Below are positions 1-9,897 of a stretch of 64,000 nt of DNA, piece after piece. The position numbers and the translations under genes were made by a program. Numbering within the stretch: the first letter of the stretch is position 1; each line of letters starts with the position of its first letter. The stretch is from Allostella vacuolata. GTDB lineage: Bacteria; Pseudomonadota; Alphaproteobacteria; ATCC43930; Allostellaceae. Where the stretch lies: NCBI GenBank assembly GCA_006739055.1, contig AP019702.1:1-64000 (forward strand), given 5' to 3'. The notes beneath the pieces were generated by a model. That model was given only the letters and a program-made list of their open reading frames with translations, ran no database searches and was not told where the DNA came from.

Positions 1-100
1 GTTGCCGACGGATTCGAAGGTCCCCCGGACGCGGAGCGGCATCGCGGCCGAATCGCGGGGTGGAAGGCGGCTGGCCTGCCCTGGGTCCAGGAGTAGCTCC

Positions 101-1516
101 ATGCTCGATCGCGACGACAGCGCCGTCCAGGCGCAATGGGCTCGCGTTCGCGGGCGTCTGCGAGAAGAGTTCGGCGAGGCCGCGTTCCGGACCTGGTTGA
201 AGCCGTTGACGCTGAAGGAGCTGAATTCGGGCGTGGTGCGCCTGGCGGTTCCCACCCGGTTCATGCGCGACTGGGTGGCGTCGAACTATCTCGACCGGCT
301 GCGGGTCCTGTGGTCGGGCGAGAATGGCAGCGTCCGGGCGATCGAAATCGCGATCGAGAGTGCGCTCGCACGCGCCGCCTCGGCCGAGCCGGCGGCCGTC
401 GAGCCGCCCGATGGCGGGCCCGCTTCCGTGGACGCGGCGGAAGCCGTCGAGGCCGCCGAGCCGGGCGACGAACTGCCGGCCGATCGGGGCGACTTCGCCG
501 GCCGGCTCGATCCCCGCTTCACGTTCGAGAATTTCGTCGTCGGCAAGCCGAACGAACTGGCCCACGCCGCTGCCCGCCGGGTGGCGGAGGCCTCGGCCGT
601 GCCCTTCAACCCGCTCTTCCTCTATGGCGGAGTCGGCCTCGGCAAGACCCACCTGATGCACGCGATCGCCTGGCACGTGCGCCGGCGCGAACCGCAGAAG
701 CGGGTCATCTACCTGTCCGCCGAGAAGTTCATGTTCCAGTTCGTGAAGGCCGTCCGCTACAAGGACACCATGGCCTTCAAGGAGCAGTTCCGCTCCGTCG
801 ACCTGCTCATGATCGACGACGTCCAGTTCCTGTGCGGCAAGGATTCGACCCAGGAAGAGTTCTTCTACACCTTCAACGCCCTGGTCGATCAGAACCGGCA
901 GATCGTGATCTCGGCCGACAAGTCGCCCTCCGACCTGGAGGGGCTGGAAGAGCGGATGCGCTCCCGCCTTGGCTGGGGCCTGGTTGCCGACATCCATCCG
1001 ACCACCTACGAACTGCGCCTCGGCATCCTCCAGACCAAGGCCGAGCAGCTCGGCATCTCGGTGCCGATCAAGGTCATCGAGTTCCTGGCGCACAAGATCA
1101 CCTCGAACGTCCGCGAGCTCGAGGGCGCGCTCAATCGCATCTCGGCCCATGCCTCCCTGGTCGGCCGGCCGGTGACGATCGACACCGCCCAGGAAGTGCT
1201 GCACGACCTGCTGCGGGCCAACGACCGCCGGATCACCATCGAGGAGATCCAGAAACGGGTGGCCGAGCATTTCAGCATCCGCATGGCGGACATGCATTCC
1301 GCCCGCCGGGCGCGGGCCGTCGCCCGTCCCCGCCAGGTGGCGATGTACCTGTGCAAGCAGCTGACCCCGCGTTCCCTGCCGGAGATCGGCCGCAAGTTCG
1401 GCGGCCGCGACCACACGACCGTCATGCATGCGGTGCGCAAGATCGAGGAGCTGCGGGCCAGCGATCCGAACCTGTCCGAGGATATCGAGCTGCTGCGCCG
1501 GATGCTGGAAACCTGA
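101..1516 (+). CDS. dnaA: Chromosomal replication initiator DnaA
   Basis: DnaA binds oriC boxes, oligomerises with ATP and opens the origin. The 471-residue protein shows an N-terminal helical domain I, a low-complexity Ala/Glu-rich linker (about residues 90-130), an AAA+ domain with Walker A GGVGLGKT (176-183) and Walker B LLMIDDVQF (Asp239/Asp240), and the C-terminal DNA-binding signature GGRDHTTVMHAV near residue 434. I chose the ATG at 101 because AGGAG lies 8 bases upstream and the protein then begins like other DnaAs. The reading frame stays open to a TTG at position 2, but that extension looks non-native. No dnaN follows and no cluster of DnaA boxes is visible nearby, so this is not obviously the origin. 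Family assignment is certain; only the start is inferred. Confidence 0.97.
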   Translation: MLDRDDSAVQAQWARVRGRLREEFGEAAFRTWLKPLTLKELNSGVVRLAVPTRFMRDWVASNYLDRLRVLWSGENGSVRAIEIAIESALARAASAEPAAVEPPDGGPASVDAAEAVEAAEPGDELPADRGDFAGRLDPRFTFENFVVGKPNELAHAAARRVAEASAVPFNPLFLYGGVGLGKTHLMHAIAWHVRRREPQKRVIYLSAEKFMFQFVKAVRYKDTMAFKEQFRSVDLLMIDDVQFLCGKDSTQEEFFYTFNALVDQNRQIVISADKSPSDLEGLEERMRSRLGWGLVADIHPTTYELRLGILQTKAEQLGISVPIKVIEFLAHKITSNVRELEGALNRISAHASLVGRPVTIDTAQEVLHDLLRANDRRITIEEIQKRVAEHFSIRMADMHSARRARAVARPRQVAMYLCKQLTPRSLPEIGRKFGGRDHTTVMHAVRKIEELRASDPNLSEDIELLRRMLET

Positions 1517-1630
1517 TCGGGCCATCGGTTGCCGTGAAGCGGCCATGATCGCGCACTACGTTGCGCGCGGGCGGAACCGACGGCCGCGATCGCCGTTGTC
1601 GAGCGGACAACCCGCCAGGAGGAAGTCGGC

Positions 1631-2296
1631 ATGGTGAAATGGCTTGTTTCGACCCTTGCGGTCCTGGTCCTGTGGACCGGCACCGCGGTTGCCCAGTCCG
1701 AGGAGCAGGAGGTCGTCGACCGCGCCCGGATCACCGCCAGCTCGATGCTCTCCAGCCCCGACTACCGGGAAGCGCGCGCCCAGATGCGCAAGGCCAAGGG
1801 GGTGATCATCATTCCCTCGCTGGTCAAGGGCGGCTTCATCCTGGGCGGCGAGGGCGGTTCCGGCGTGCTGATGGTGCGCGGCCGTGACGGCAGCTGGAGC
1901 AATCCCAGCTTCGTCACCATGGCGGCCGGCTCGATCGGCCTGCAGATCGGCGTGCAGACCGCCGAGGTCCTGTTCCTGATCATGACCGACAAGGGCCTGC
2001 AGTCGGTGATGCAGGACGAGTTCAAGCTCGGCGCCGATGCATCGGTCGCGGTCGGTCCGATCGGGGCGGGCGTCGAAGCCGGCACGACGGCCAATTTCCG
2101 GGCCGACATCCTGTCCTTCTCGCGCACCCAGGGCCTGTTCGGCGGCGTCAGCTTCGAAGGCTCGCTGATCAAGCCGCGCCTGTCGTGGAACGAGCGCTAT
2201 TACGGCCGCCCCGTCTCCGTCCGGGAGGTGGTGATCGACCGCCGCGTGTCGGCACCCGGCGCCGAGGCGCTGCGCCGCGCGGTCGTCGTCAACTGA
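1631..2296 (+). CDS. Secreted SYLF/Ysc84-domain lipid-binding protein
   Basis: A 221-residue protein with a clear signal peptide (residues 1-21, ending AVAQ) followed by a full SYLF (Ysc84/DUF500) domain. Recognisable segments are the stretch after [12 protein letters not shown], the hydrophobic [20 protein letters not shown], and the Gly-rich [21 protein letters not shown] domains bind phosphoinositides in eukaryotes; the bacterial role is not established, but an envelope-associated lipid-binding function is usual to propose. A strong AGGAGGAAG ribosome site sits just before the ATG. It lies alone between dnaA and cobQ. The family call is firm; the function is inferred. Confidence 0.9.
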   Translation: MVKWLVSTLAVLVLWTGTAVAQSEEQEVVDRARITASSMLSSPDYREARAQMRKAKGVIIIPSLVKGGFILGGEGGSGVLMVRGRDGSWSNPSFVTMAAGSIGLQIGVQTAEVLFLIMTDKGLQSVMQDEFKLGADASVAVGPIGAGVEAGTTANFRADILSFSRTQGLFGGVSFEGSLIKPRLSWNERYYGRPVSVREVVIDRRVSAPGAEALRRAVVVN

Positions 2297-2343
2297 CGCG
2301 GCGCGAACCGCCGATCGAGGAATCACCGCCGACCCGTGCCCTG

Positions 2344-3795
2344 ATGCTTCAGGGCACGGGGTCGGACGTCGGCAAGTCCGTGCTGGTGGCCGGCCTCGGC
2401 CGCGCCTATGTCCGGCGCGGCCTTCGCGTGCGGCCGTTCAAGCCGCAGAACATGGCGAACAACGCGGCCGTGACCGCCGATGGCGGAGAGATCGGTCGTG
2501 CCCAGTTCCTCCAGGCCCGGGCCTGCCGCGTACCGGCCATCCGCGACATGAATCCGGTGCTGCTGAAGCCCGAGGCCGATCGCCGTGCCCAGGTGATCGT
2601 GCGCGGCGACGTCGCCGGCGGGTACGATGCCGGCGGCTATCACCGGTTGAAGCCCGACCTGCTGCCGGTCGTGCGGGAGAGTTTCGCCCGCCTGTCGGCC
2701 GGCGCCGACCTGGTGCTGGTGGAAGGGGCGGGCAGCCCGGCCGAGGTCAACCTGCGCCGGGGCGACATCGCCAACATGGGCTTTGCGCTGGCCGAGCGGG
2801 TACCGGTGGTGCTGGTGGCCGACATCGATCGCGGCGGCATGCTGGCCTCGGTCGTCGGCACCATGGCCTTGCTGCCGGCCGAGGAGCGGGCGCTGATCCG
2901 CGGCTACCTGGTGAACAAGTTCCGCGGCGACCCGGCGCTGCTGGCGCCGGCCTTCCCGATCATCGCCCGCCATTGCGGCCTGCCGTGGCTCGGCACCGTG
3001 CCGTGGCTGGCCGCCGCCCGCTCCCTGCCGGCCGAGGACGCGGTCTCGGCCGAGAACGATCCCGGCGACGGCGGGACGGGGTTCGTCGTCGCCGTCCCGA
3101 TGCTGCCGCGAATCGCCAACTTCGACGATCTCGACCCGCTCAAGGCGGAAGATGGCGTAACGGTCGTCTTCGTGCCTCCCGGCCGCCCCCTGCCCATGGC
3201 AGACCTCGTCGTCATCCCGGGCAGCAAGGCGACCCGCGCGGACATGGCGTTCCTGCGCGAACAGGGCTGGGACATCGATGTCCACGCCCATGTGCGGCGC
3301 GGCGGCGCGGTCCTGGGGATCTGCGGCGGCTACCAGATGCTGGGCCGTCGCGTCGCCGATCCCGACGGCATCGAGGGCCCGGCGGGGGAAGGCCCCGGCC
3401 TCGGCCTGCTCGACCTCTCCACCACCATGGCCGGAGCCAAGCGGCTGGCCCCCGTCGCGGCGGTCGACCCGCTCAGCGGGGCTCCGGTGCAGGGCTACGA
3501 GATGCATATGGGGGTGACCGACGGCCCGGGACGGTCGCGGCCGTTCCTGCGCGTCGACGGCCGGCCGGAGGGCGCGCGATCGGTCGACGGCCGGGTGATG
3601 GGCACCTACCTGCACGGGCTCTTCGCGGCCGACGGGTTCCGGCGGGCGTTCCTCGGCCGACTCGGGCTGCCGGCGCGGCGGCAGGTGCAGTACGAGGCGA
3701 CCGTGGACGCCGCGCTCGATGCGATCGCCGACCTGCTCGAGGCGAACCTCGATCTCGACGCGTTGCTGGACCTTTCCGTCCGCCCGTCACCATAG
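2344..3795 (+). CDS. cobQ: Adenosylcobyric acid synthase CobQ
   Basis: CobQ/CbiP amidates adenosylcobyrinic acid a,c-diamide at four side chains using glutamine and ATP, in late cobalamin synthesis. The 483-residue protein starts with the P-loop-like GTGSDVGKS (residues 4-12) and RPFKPQNM. It carries a class I glutaminase domain with nucleophile Cys327 in [10 protein letters not shown] and His424 in GTYLHGLF. I chose the ATG at 2344 because it gives the family's usual N-terminus and length. The only earlier in-frame ATG (2185) lies inside the SYLF gene and would add about 50 non-conserved Arg-rich residues. No good Shine-Dalgarno sits close to 2344, so the start is the weak point. The 3' end overlaps convergent cbiB by 9 bases. 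Confidence 0.94.
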   Translation: MLQGTGSDVGKSVLVAGLGRAYVRRGLRVRPFKPQNMANNAAVTADGGEIGRAQFLQARACRVPAIRDMNPVLLKPEADRRAQVIVRGDVAGGYDAGGYHRLKPDLLPVVRESFARLSAGADLVLVEGAGSPAEVNLRRGDIANMGFALAERVPVVLVADIDRGGMLASVVGTMALLPAEERALIRGYLVNKFRGDPALLAPAFPIIARHCGLPWLGTVPWLAAARSLPAEDAVSAENDPGDGGTGFVVAVPMLPRIANFDDLDPLKAEDGVTVVFVPPGRPLPMADLVVIPGSKATRADMAFLREQGWDIDVHAHVRRGGAVLGICGGYQMLGRRVADPDGIEGPAGEGPGLGLLDLSTTMAGAKRLAPVAAVDPLSGAPVQGYEMHMGVTDGPGRSRPFLRVDGRPEGARSVDGRVMGTYLHGLFAADGFRRAFLGRLGLPARRQVQYEATVDAALDAIADLLEANLDLDALLDLSVRPSP

Positions 3796-4779
3796 CCACA
3801 GGAGGAAGGCCGCCGCGCCGATCCCGACGATCAGCGCGGCGCAGGCGCGGACATAGACGACGAGGGCACGGGCTATGTCGCCGGCATTCGCCCGTGCCCG
3901 CCCGTCGCCGATCCAGGCCGCATCCACGATCAGGCCCGGATAGCGCCGCGGGCCGCACAGGGCGATGCCGAGCGCACCGGCCATGGCCGCCTCCGGCCAC
4001 CCGGCGTTGGGTGAGCGGTGCTTGCGGGCGTCGCGGAGCATGGTGACGAAGGCCGGCCAGGGCCGCGCGTCCGGCGAGACGGCGGCGCCGGCCACGACCA
4101 GCAGCCCGGCCAGGCGCGCCGGCACCAGATTCAGGAGATCGTCCAGGCGTGCGGCCGCCCAGCCGAAGGCCCGGTACTGCGGCGTGCGGTGGCCGATCAT
4201 GCTGTCCATCGTGTTGACCGCCTTGTAGACGCAAAGGCCGGGCAGGCCGAACAGCAGGGTCCAGAAGACGGGCGCGACCACCCCGTCGGAAAAGTTCTCG
4301 GCCAAGCTCTCGACCGCGGCCCGGGCGACGCCATGCTCGTCGAGCGCCTCCGGGCTGCGGCCCACGATGTGGGACACTGCCTGGCGACCGGCCTCGACTC
4401 CGCCGCGATCGAGGGCGAGCCCGACCGCGAGGACATGGTCGTAGAGGCTGCGCTGGGCGATCAGGACGGCCATGGCGAGGATTTCGATCGCCGGGCCGAC
4501 CCGCAGCCGCGCCGCCGCCTCGGCCAGGATGCCCCCGGCGATGGCAGCAGCGGCCACGACGGCCAGGACCGTGAAGATGCCCCGCAGGCGCCGCGCCCAC
4601 GCGCCGCGCTCGGCCCGGTTGAGGCGGCGGTCGAAGAAGGCTATGAGCCGTCCGACGAGGACGACCGGATGGGGCAGGATCCGCCACAGCAGCGGCGGGT
4701 CGCCGACGGCGGCGTCGAGCAGCAGCGCCAGGAACAGATGGACCAGCGGGGCGACGCTACCAGGGTCGGCGAAGAGCAT
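3787..4779 (-). CDS. cbiB: Adenosylcobinamide-phosphate synthase CbiB/CobD
   Basis: This integral membrane protein attaches the aminopropanol arm to cobyric acid, the step right after CobQ. The 330 residues contain the family landmarks: an early [19 protein letters not shown], the central [34 protein letters not shown], and [31 protein letters not shown], between several hydrophobic segments. It is convergent with cobQ rather than in an operon with it. Other cobalamin genes must lie elsewhere. The gene is often named cobD in alphaproteobacteria, which should not be confused with the Salmonella decarboxylase CobD. Confidence 0.94.
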   Translation of the reverse strand: MLFADPGSVAPLVHLFLALLLDAAVGDPPLLWRILPHPVVLVGRLIAFFDRRLNRAERGAWARRLRGIFTVLAVVAAAAIAGGILAEAAARLRVGPAIEILAMAVLIAQRSLYDHVLAVGLALDRGGVEAGRQAVSHIVGRSPEALDEHGVARAAVESLAENFSDGVVAPVFWTLLFGLPGLCVYKAVNTMDSMIGHRTPQYRAFGWAAARLDDLLNLVPARLAGLLVVAGAAVSPDARPWPAFVTMLRDARKHRSPNAGWPEAAMAGALGIALCGPRRYPGLIVDAAWIGDGRARANAGDIARALVVYVRACAALIVGIGAAAFLLWLW

Positions 4780-4841
4780 CGCCAGACAATCGTCCGGGCA
4801 CGCGGCGCGGTCAACGCGTCGCTCGGCCGGGTCCGCCCGCG

Positions 4842-6482
4842 ATGAGCCGGCTGCTCGAGCGATGGTCGCAGGGCTGGCGCCCGTGGACCGCGCTGCTGCT
4901 GCTGTGCCTGGCCCTCTATCTGCCCGGCATGGCGGCGCTGCCGCCCTTCGACCGCGACGAGGCGCGCTTCGTGCAGGCCACCCGGCAGATGCTCGAGACC
5001 GGGGACTTCGTCCAGATCCGCTTCCAGGACGAGGCGCGCAACAAGAAGCCGGTCGGCATCCACTGGCTGCAGGCCGCCGCCGTCGGCATCTTGTCCGAGC
5101 CCGGCTCGACGGCGCTCTGGCCCTACCGGCTGGTGTCGGCGGCGGCGGCGACGGCGGCCGTGCTCTTCACCTTTGCGCTGGGGGCGCTGCTGTTCGGCCG
5201 GCCCGCCGCGCTGCTGGGGGCCGCGGCCATGGCCGGCACGCTGGTGCTGGTGGCCGAGGCCCACCTGGCCAAGACCGACGCGGCGCTGCTCGCCTCCGCG
5301 ATGGCGGTGCAGTTGGGGCTGGCCCGCATCTACCTCGCGCACCGGTCCGGGGCGCGCGCCGGGCCCGGGCCGGCCCTGCTGTTCTGGGTCGGCATCGGCA
5401 TCGCGGGCCTGGTGAAGGGGCCGGTGGTCCCGGCGCTGGCGCTGCTCGCCGCGGGCGCGCTGGCGATCATGGACCGGCGCGCCGCCTGGCTGGCCGACCT
5501 GCGGCCGGCCTGGGGCATCCCGCTGGCGATCGCCATCGTCGCCCCCTGGCTCGTCCTGGTTTCCAGCGCGACCGAGGGTGCCTTCCTGGGCGAGGCGATC
5601 CGCTCCGACCTGCTGCCCAAGCTGATCGGCGGCCAGGAATCGCACGGCGCGCCGCCCGGCTACTATGCGGCGCTCCTGGCGGTCACCGCCTGGCCGGCAT
5701 CGCTCTTCATCCCGCTCGGGATCGTGGCGGCCTGGATCGGATGGCGGACACCCGCCTTCCGGTTTGCGCTCGCCTGGGTCGTGCCCGGCTGGCTGATGTT
5801 CGAACTGGTGCCGACCAAGCTGCCCCATTATGTGATGCCGCTCTATCCGACGCTGGTCCTGCTGGCGGCCCATGCCGCATGGACGGGGCTGGCCGCCCGG
5901 GGGGCCTGGCGCTGGGCCATGGGGGCATGGGTCGCCCTGTGGGCGGCGGTCGGGCTGGTCCTGGGCGGGCTCGGCATCGCGGCCGGGATCGCCTTCGCCG
6001 ACGGTCCCTCGGCGCCGGCGGCGCTCGCGGCCGTGGCGGCCGCCGCCATGGTGGCCATGACCCTGGTCGCGCTCCGCCGCGACCGGACGGGCGCGATGAC
6101 CCTGCCGATCGCCGGCGCGGTGCTCGTCTTCGGGCTGCTGTTCGCCCTGGTCCTGCCGCGTCTCGACGGGCTGTGGCTCGGCCGTTCGACCGCGGACCTG
6201 CTGGCGCGCGAAGGCGTGCCGGCCGGGCGCGCGGTCACGGTCGGCTACAGCGAGCCCAGCCTCGTGTTCCTGGCCGGCGCGGCAATCGGGTTCACGGACG
6301 CGGCCGGCGCCGCGCGGCACCTGGCGGCCGGGCCGGGCCGGGCGGCGCTGATCGGCGACCGGGACCGCACCCGGTTCGCCGCGGCCGCGTCCGGCCTCGA
6401 CCTGGTCGAGGGGCCCTCGGTCCGCGGCTTCAACTATTCCCGCGGCCGCTGGACCGAGCTGACGCTCTTCCGTTCCCGCTGA
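4842..6482 (+). CDS. ArnT/PMT-like family 39 membrane glycosyltransferase
   Basis: A 546-residue polytopic membrane protein of the PMT_2/ArnT type, which uses polyprenyl-phosphate sugars to glycosylate lipid A or other envelope molecules. The first transmembrane helix (about 16-34) is followed by the diagnostic acidic loop PPFDRDEARFVQATRQM (Asp39/Glu40) and the substrate-loop motif RNKKPVGIHWLQ. Roughly a dozen hydrophobic helices follow, with a smaller C-terminal periplasmic part. The acceptor cannot be told from sequence. It is divergent from cbiB by 62 bases and ends 7 bases from the convergent dehydratase gene, so it looks monocistronic. Confidence 0.87.
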   Translation: MSRLLERWSQGWRPWTALLLLCLALYLPGMAALPPFDRDEARFVQATRQMLETGDFVQIRFQDEARNKKPVGIHWLQAAAVGILSEPGSTALWPYRLVSAAAATAAVLFTFALGALLFGRPAALLGAAAMAGTLVLVAEAHLAKTDAALLASAMAVQLGLARIYLAHRSGARAGPGPALLFWVGIGIAGLVKGPVVPALALLAAGALAIMDRRAAWLADLRPAWGIPLAIAIVAPWLVLVSSATEGAFLGEAIRSDLLPKLIGGQESHGAPPGYYAALLAVTAWPASLFIPLGIVAAWIGWRTPAFRFALAWVVPGWLMFELVPTKLPHYVMPLYPTLVLLAAHAAWTGLAARGAWRWAMGAWVALWAAVGLVLGGLGIAAGIAFADGPSAPAALAAVAAAAMVAMTLVALRRDRTGAMTLPIAGAVLVFGLLFALVLPRLDGLWLGRSTADLLAREGVPAGRAVTVGYSEPSLVFLAGAAIGFTDAAGAARHLAAGPGRAALIGDRDRTRFAAAASGLDLVEGPSVRGFNYSRGRWTELTLFRSR

Positions 6483-6489
6483 GCGGGCT

Positions 6490-7662
6490 TCAGAGGTCCT
6501 CGACCAGGGTGCGCATCAGGGCGTGCAGGTTGGCCTTGGTCTCGAAGCCGACGCCCGGCACGTCCGGCAGGCGGACCCGGCCGTCCTCGACCGCGATGCC
6601 GTCGGCGAACCCGCCGAACGGCTGGAAGACGTCGGGATAGGATTCGTTGCCGCCCAGGTGCAGGCCGGCGGCGATGTTGAGCGACATCTGGTGCCCGCCA
6701 TGGGGCACGACCCGGCGCGACGACCAGCCGAGCGCCTCGATGGCCTCCAGGGTCCGCAGGTATTCGACCAGCCCATAGGACAAGGCACAGTCGAACTGCA
6801 GGTAGTCGCGGTCGGGGCGCATCCCGCCATAGCGCACCAGGTTGCGCGCGTCCTGGTGCGAGAACAGGTTCTCGCCGGTCGCCAGCGCTCCCGGATAGGC
6901 CGCCGCCAGCTCCGCCTGCAAGGCGTAGTCGAGCGGGTCGCCGGCCTCTTCGTACCAGTAGAGCCCATAGGGCTCGAGCGCCCGGCCGTAGGCGAGTGCG
7001 GTGGCCAGGTCGAAGCGGCCGTTGGCGTCTACCGCCAGGTTGGCGCCGTCGCCGACGATCTCCAGCACCGCCTCGATCCGCCGCCGGTCGTCGTCGAGCG
7101 AGGCGCCGCCGATCTTCATCTTCACGACCCGGTAGCCGCGGTCGCGATAGCTGCGCATCTCGTCCTGGAGCTGGCGGTTGTCCTTGCCGGGATAGTAGTA
7201 GCCGCCGGCCGCGTAGACCCAGACGGTCTCGTCGGCGACGCCGCCGCGGTAGCGGTCGGCGAGGAGCCGCCAGAGCGGCTGCCCGGCGATCTTCGCCACG
7301 GCGTCCCAGACCGCCATGTCGATGGTCCCGACCGCGACCGAGCGGTCGCCATGGCCGCCCGGCTTCTCATTGGTCATCATCGCCTGCCAGATGGCGAAGG
7401 GGTCGAGGTTGGCGTTGGCCTCGTCCACCAGGGTCTCCGGCCGGGCTTCCATCACCCGCGGAATGAAGCGCTCGCGCATCAGCGCGCCCTGGCCATACCG
7501 CCCGTTGGAGTTGAAGCCGAAGCCGACCACCGGCCGGCCGTCGCGCACCACGTCGGTGACCACGGCGACGACCGACGCCGTCATCTTCGAGAAGTCGATA
7601 TAGGCATTGGCGATCGGCGAGGCGATCGACGCGGTCTTTTCCCGAATCTCCAGAATGCGCAC
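6490..7662 (-). CDS. tarD: D(-)-tartrate dehydratase-like enolase-superfamily enzyme
   Basis: The protein resembles the characterised Bradyrhizobium japonicum D-tartrate dehydratase along its length. It should dehydrate D-tartrate, or a close aldarate, to oxaloacetate via an Mg-stabilised enediolate. Visible active-site residues are Lys181/Lys183 in VVKMKIGGA, metal ligands Asp212 (DANGRF), Glu238 (YWYEEAGDP) and Glu264 (GENLFSHQD), and the general acid His321 in PHGGHQ. These sit one residue off the known numbering (K184, D213, E239, E265, H322). Translation starts at GTG 7662 behind GGGGGAGAG. No tartrate transporter adjoins it. The substrate assignment is by similarity; a related sugar diacid is possible. 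Confidence 0.87.
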   Translation of the reverse strand: MRILEIREKTASIASPIANAYIDFSKMTASVVAVVTDVVRDGRPVVGFGFNSNGRYGQGALMRERFIPRVMEARPETLVDEANANLDPFAIWQAMMTNEKPGGHGDRSVAVGTIDMAVWDAVAKIAGQPLWRLLADRYRGGVADETVWVYAAGGYYYPGKDNRQLQDEMRSYRDRGYRVVKMKIGGASLDDDRRRIEAVLEIVGDGANLAVDANGRFDLATALAYGRALEPYGLYWYEEAGDPLDYALQAELAAAYPGALATGENLFSHQDARNLVRYGGMRPDRDYLQFDCALSYGLVEYLRTLEAIEALGWSSRRVVPHGGHQMSLNIAAGLHLGGNESYPDVFQPFGGFADGIAVEDGRVRLPDVPGVGFETKANLHALMRTLVEDL

Positions 7663-7752
7663 GGCGTCTCTCCCCCAAGGCGTGCGGTCCGATCCGCCGC
7701 CGCCGGACCTTGTAGCTGACCCGCCCGGCGGTTTGTATCGGGAAGGCGGCGG

Positions 7753-8346
7753 TTAGCTGCCGGCGCGCCGCAGCACGTCGACGACCCGGCGCTGGTTCGC
7801 ACGCTCCGCCCAGTCCATGGCGGAGAACCCCGAATAGTCCTGCCGCCTGGCGTCGGCACCGCCCTTCAGCAGCACCCGCGCCACCTCCACCCGCCCGGAC
7901 CCGGCCGCCTGCATCAGCGGGGTGACGCCTTGGCGGTTCTCCGCGTCGACCTTGGCGCCGCGCTGCAGCAGCAATCCCGCCACGTCGGCCCGGCCGCGGT
8001 CGGCCGCCAGCATCAGGGCGGTATTGCCGAACCGGTCCCGCAGCTCGATCCACGCGCCGCGGTCCAGGAGCAGCCGTACGATCTCGGTGTTGCCGGCGCC
8101 GGCGGCATACATCAGGGCGGTCCGCCCTTCGGTGTCGACGCTGTTCGGGCTGGCCCCACTGGTCAGCTGGGCCCGCACCGCATCGATATCCTGATTGTAG
8201 GCAGCGAACAGCAGCTCGTCGCGCGGCGCCAGCAGGCTGATCTCGGCCCTGGCCGGCGTGACGGCAAGGGCGACCATGACTGCCAGGAACAGCCAGCGGC
8301 CGCCCCGCGAGGCCCCGGTCGCCCGGGTTCGGAAGCGTCCCATCAT
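7753..8346 (-). CDS. Secreted ankyrin-repeat protein
   Basis: A 197-residue protein with an N-terminal signal peptide (hydrophobic core WLFLAVMVALAV, cleavage after ARA) followed by four or five ankyrin repeats. The repeat core is seen in GRTALMYAAGAGNTEIVRLLLDRGA, FGNTALMLAADRGRADVAGLLLQRGA and GVTPLMQAAGSGRVEVARVLLKGGA. It probably acts as a periplasmic protein-interaction module with an unknown partner. I chose the ATG-ATG at 8346 because AGGTGG lies close upstream; an ATG 30 bases earlier is possible. It lies downstream of the amidohydrolase on the same strand with an 82-base gap. Confidence 0.85.
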   Translation of the reverse strand: MMGRFRTRATGASRGGRWLFLAVMVALAVTPARAEISLLAPRDELLFAAYNQDIDAVRAQLTSGASPNSVDTEGRTALMYAAGAGNTEIVRLLLDRGAWIELRDRFGNTALMLAADRGRADVAGLLLQRGAKVDAENRQGVTPLMQAAGSGRVEVARVLLKGGADARRQDYSGFSAMDWAERANQRRVVDVLRRAGS

Positions 8347-8428
8347 TCCACCTGCTTGGTGCAACACGCCGCCCACCTTGCGGGCGGCCGGCCCCCGGCG
8401 TCAACCGCGAGAGGGCCGGCGTCGCCGG

Positions 8429-9799
8429 CTACTCCGCGGCGGCGAGGCTGCCCCGGGTGTGGCCGTGCAGCTCGGCCACGCGCTCCTGGGTGTAGAGGTC
8501 GGTCCAGTTCGTCCAGGCGAAGTCGGTCACCTTGCGCGGATCGTAGCCGCGCGCCGGGATGCGCATCTCCTTGCCATCGATATAGACGTGCAGGATGCGC
8601 TTCTTGTCGAGCAGGATGGAGACGTTCTGCAGGGGCGAGCCGTCGACGACGATGAAGTCGGCCGCCATGCCGGGCGCCAGCACGCCGGTGCGGGCGCCAT
8701 CGGCCATGAAGCCGGCGGTCACCTGGGTCGCCGCGCGCAGGGCCTCGGCCGGGGTGAAGCCCAGGTGCTGGACGAAGATCTCGAGCTCGCGGGCGTGCCA
8801 TTCGCCGTAGGGCGTGACGGCGAAGCCCGAGTCGGTGCCGGTCATCATCGGCACGCCGGCCTGCTTGGCCCGCCGCAGGTTCTGGCAGGCGACCTCGAAC
8901 TCGCGCTGGGTGTCGTCGATCCGCCCCTTCAGGTGCGCGGGCTCGTGGGGCTGGGTGAAGTCGACGATGTTGCGCGGGAAGGTCAGGGTCGGGCCGATGG
9001 CGCTGCCCGACTTCACGAGCGCGTCCAGGCATTCATCGTCGAGATAGTAGGCGTGGAAGATCAGGTCGACGCCGGCGCGGGCCGAATAGAGGGTCGCCTC
9101 GCGGCCGCGGGCATGGACGACGACCTTCTTGCCCAGGCGCTGCGCCTCCTGGACCATCACGGTGGTCTCGTCCTGGGTGAAGGCCGCGACCAGCTCGCCG
9201 TTGGCGCGGCGGTGGAAGCCGTCCATCGCCAGCTTGATACAGTCGACCCCGTTCTTCACCTGGACGCGGATCTCCTCGACCGCTTCGTCCTTGCTGGCCA
9301 CCAGCCGGCCGATCGAGGTCTCGGGGGCGCCGATCCAGCTCGGATACCAGTCGGTCAGCCCCTGCCGGGTCGTCAGGTAGCGGCCGGCTGCCGTCACCCG
9401 GGGTCCGTCGAACAGGCCGGCGCGGATGGCGTTGCGCACCGACAGGCTGATCTGGCCGGCATCGCCCGGCGCGCAGATCGAGGTATAGCCGGCGGCGATG
9501 CACTTCTGCGCGAAGAAGAGGCCGCGCAGCGCCCGGAACTCCAGCGGTGCGTAGAGGTCGATGTCCTCTTCGGTCTTGGCGTTGCCGTAGGCGAGATGGG
9601 TGTGGACGTCGTGCAGCCCCGGCATGACGAAGCGGTCGGAATGGTCGATCACGCTGTCGCCGCGGGCGGGGGGCGGGGCCTCGGCGGTCGGTCCGACGTG
9701 GGTGATGCGGCCATCGTCGCCGATGACGACGGTCTGGTCGGTCTCGGCGGAATCCTGCGCGCCGGTGAACAGGGTACCGCACCGCACATGCTTGCTCAT
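8429..9799 (-). CDS. Metal-dependent amidohydrolase (imidazolonepropionase-like)
   Basis: A 456-residue cytosolic hydrolase of the amidohydrolase superfamily. It has the small beta-sandwich strands at both ends and a TIM barrel with the first metal motif VMPGLHDVHTHLAYG. A further candidate ligand lies in KKVVVHARGREA, and the catalytic Asp in MMTGTDSGFAVTPYGEW. The C-terminus closes with the typical GVLAPGMAADFIVVDGSPLQNVSIL. Related enzymes hydrolyse Xaa-Pro dipeptides, organophosphates or cyclic amides, so the substrate is open. A strong GGGAGG precedes the ATG. It is divergent from a GntR regulator whose likely operator lies between them, which suggests an inducible catabolic enzyme. Confidence 0.88.
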   Translation of the reverse strand: MSKHVRCGTLFTGAQDSAETDQTVVIGDDGRITHVGPTAEAPPPARGDSVIDHSDRFVMPGLHDVHTHLAYGNAKTEEDIDLYAPLEFRALRGLFFAQKCIAAGYTSICAPGDAGQISLSVRNAIRAGLFDGPRVTAAGRYLTTRQGLTDWYPSWIGAPETSIGRLVASKDEAVEEIRVQVKNGVDCIKLAMDGFHRRANGELVAAFTQDETTVMVQEAQRLGKKVVVHARGREATLYSARAGVDLIFHAYYLDDECLDALVKSGSAIGPTLTFPRNIVDFTQPHEPAHLKGRIDDTQREFEVACQNLRRAKQAGVPMMTGTDSGFAVTPYGEWHARELEIFVQHLGFTPAEALRAATQVTAGFMADGARTGVLAPGMAADFIVVDGSPLQNVSILLDKKRILHVYIDGKEMRIPARGYDPRKVTDFAWTNWTDLYTQERVAELHGHTRGSLAAAE

Positions 9800-9897
9800 A
9801 CTAGGGGGCCTCCCGCGATCCGCTGCCGGATGTCAGTCTAGGGTCTCTGCCGTGCCGGCGCCATCTGCCGGCTCCATGGTGGCCAATGGGATGCCGT

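Noticed and set aside
1-100. N-terminal extension of DnaA from TTG at position 2, or an origin upstream
   Set aside because: The extension is Arg/Ser-rich, unlike DnaA, and AGGAG sits before the ATG at 101. No DnaA-box cluster or AT-rich stretch is visible in the available sequence.
2297-2343. Cobalamin riboswitch in front of cobQ
   Set aside because: The gap is only about 47 bases and lacks the conserved B12-box pattern; there is no room for the roughly 200-base fold.
2323-3615. Long minus-strand open frames over cobQ, tctA, rmuC and other genes
   Set aside because: They are shadows typical of about 70% GC DNA. Each lies opposite a gene with intact family motifs.
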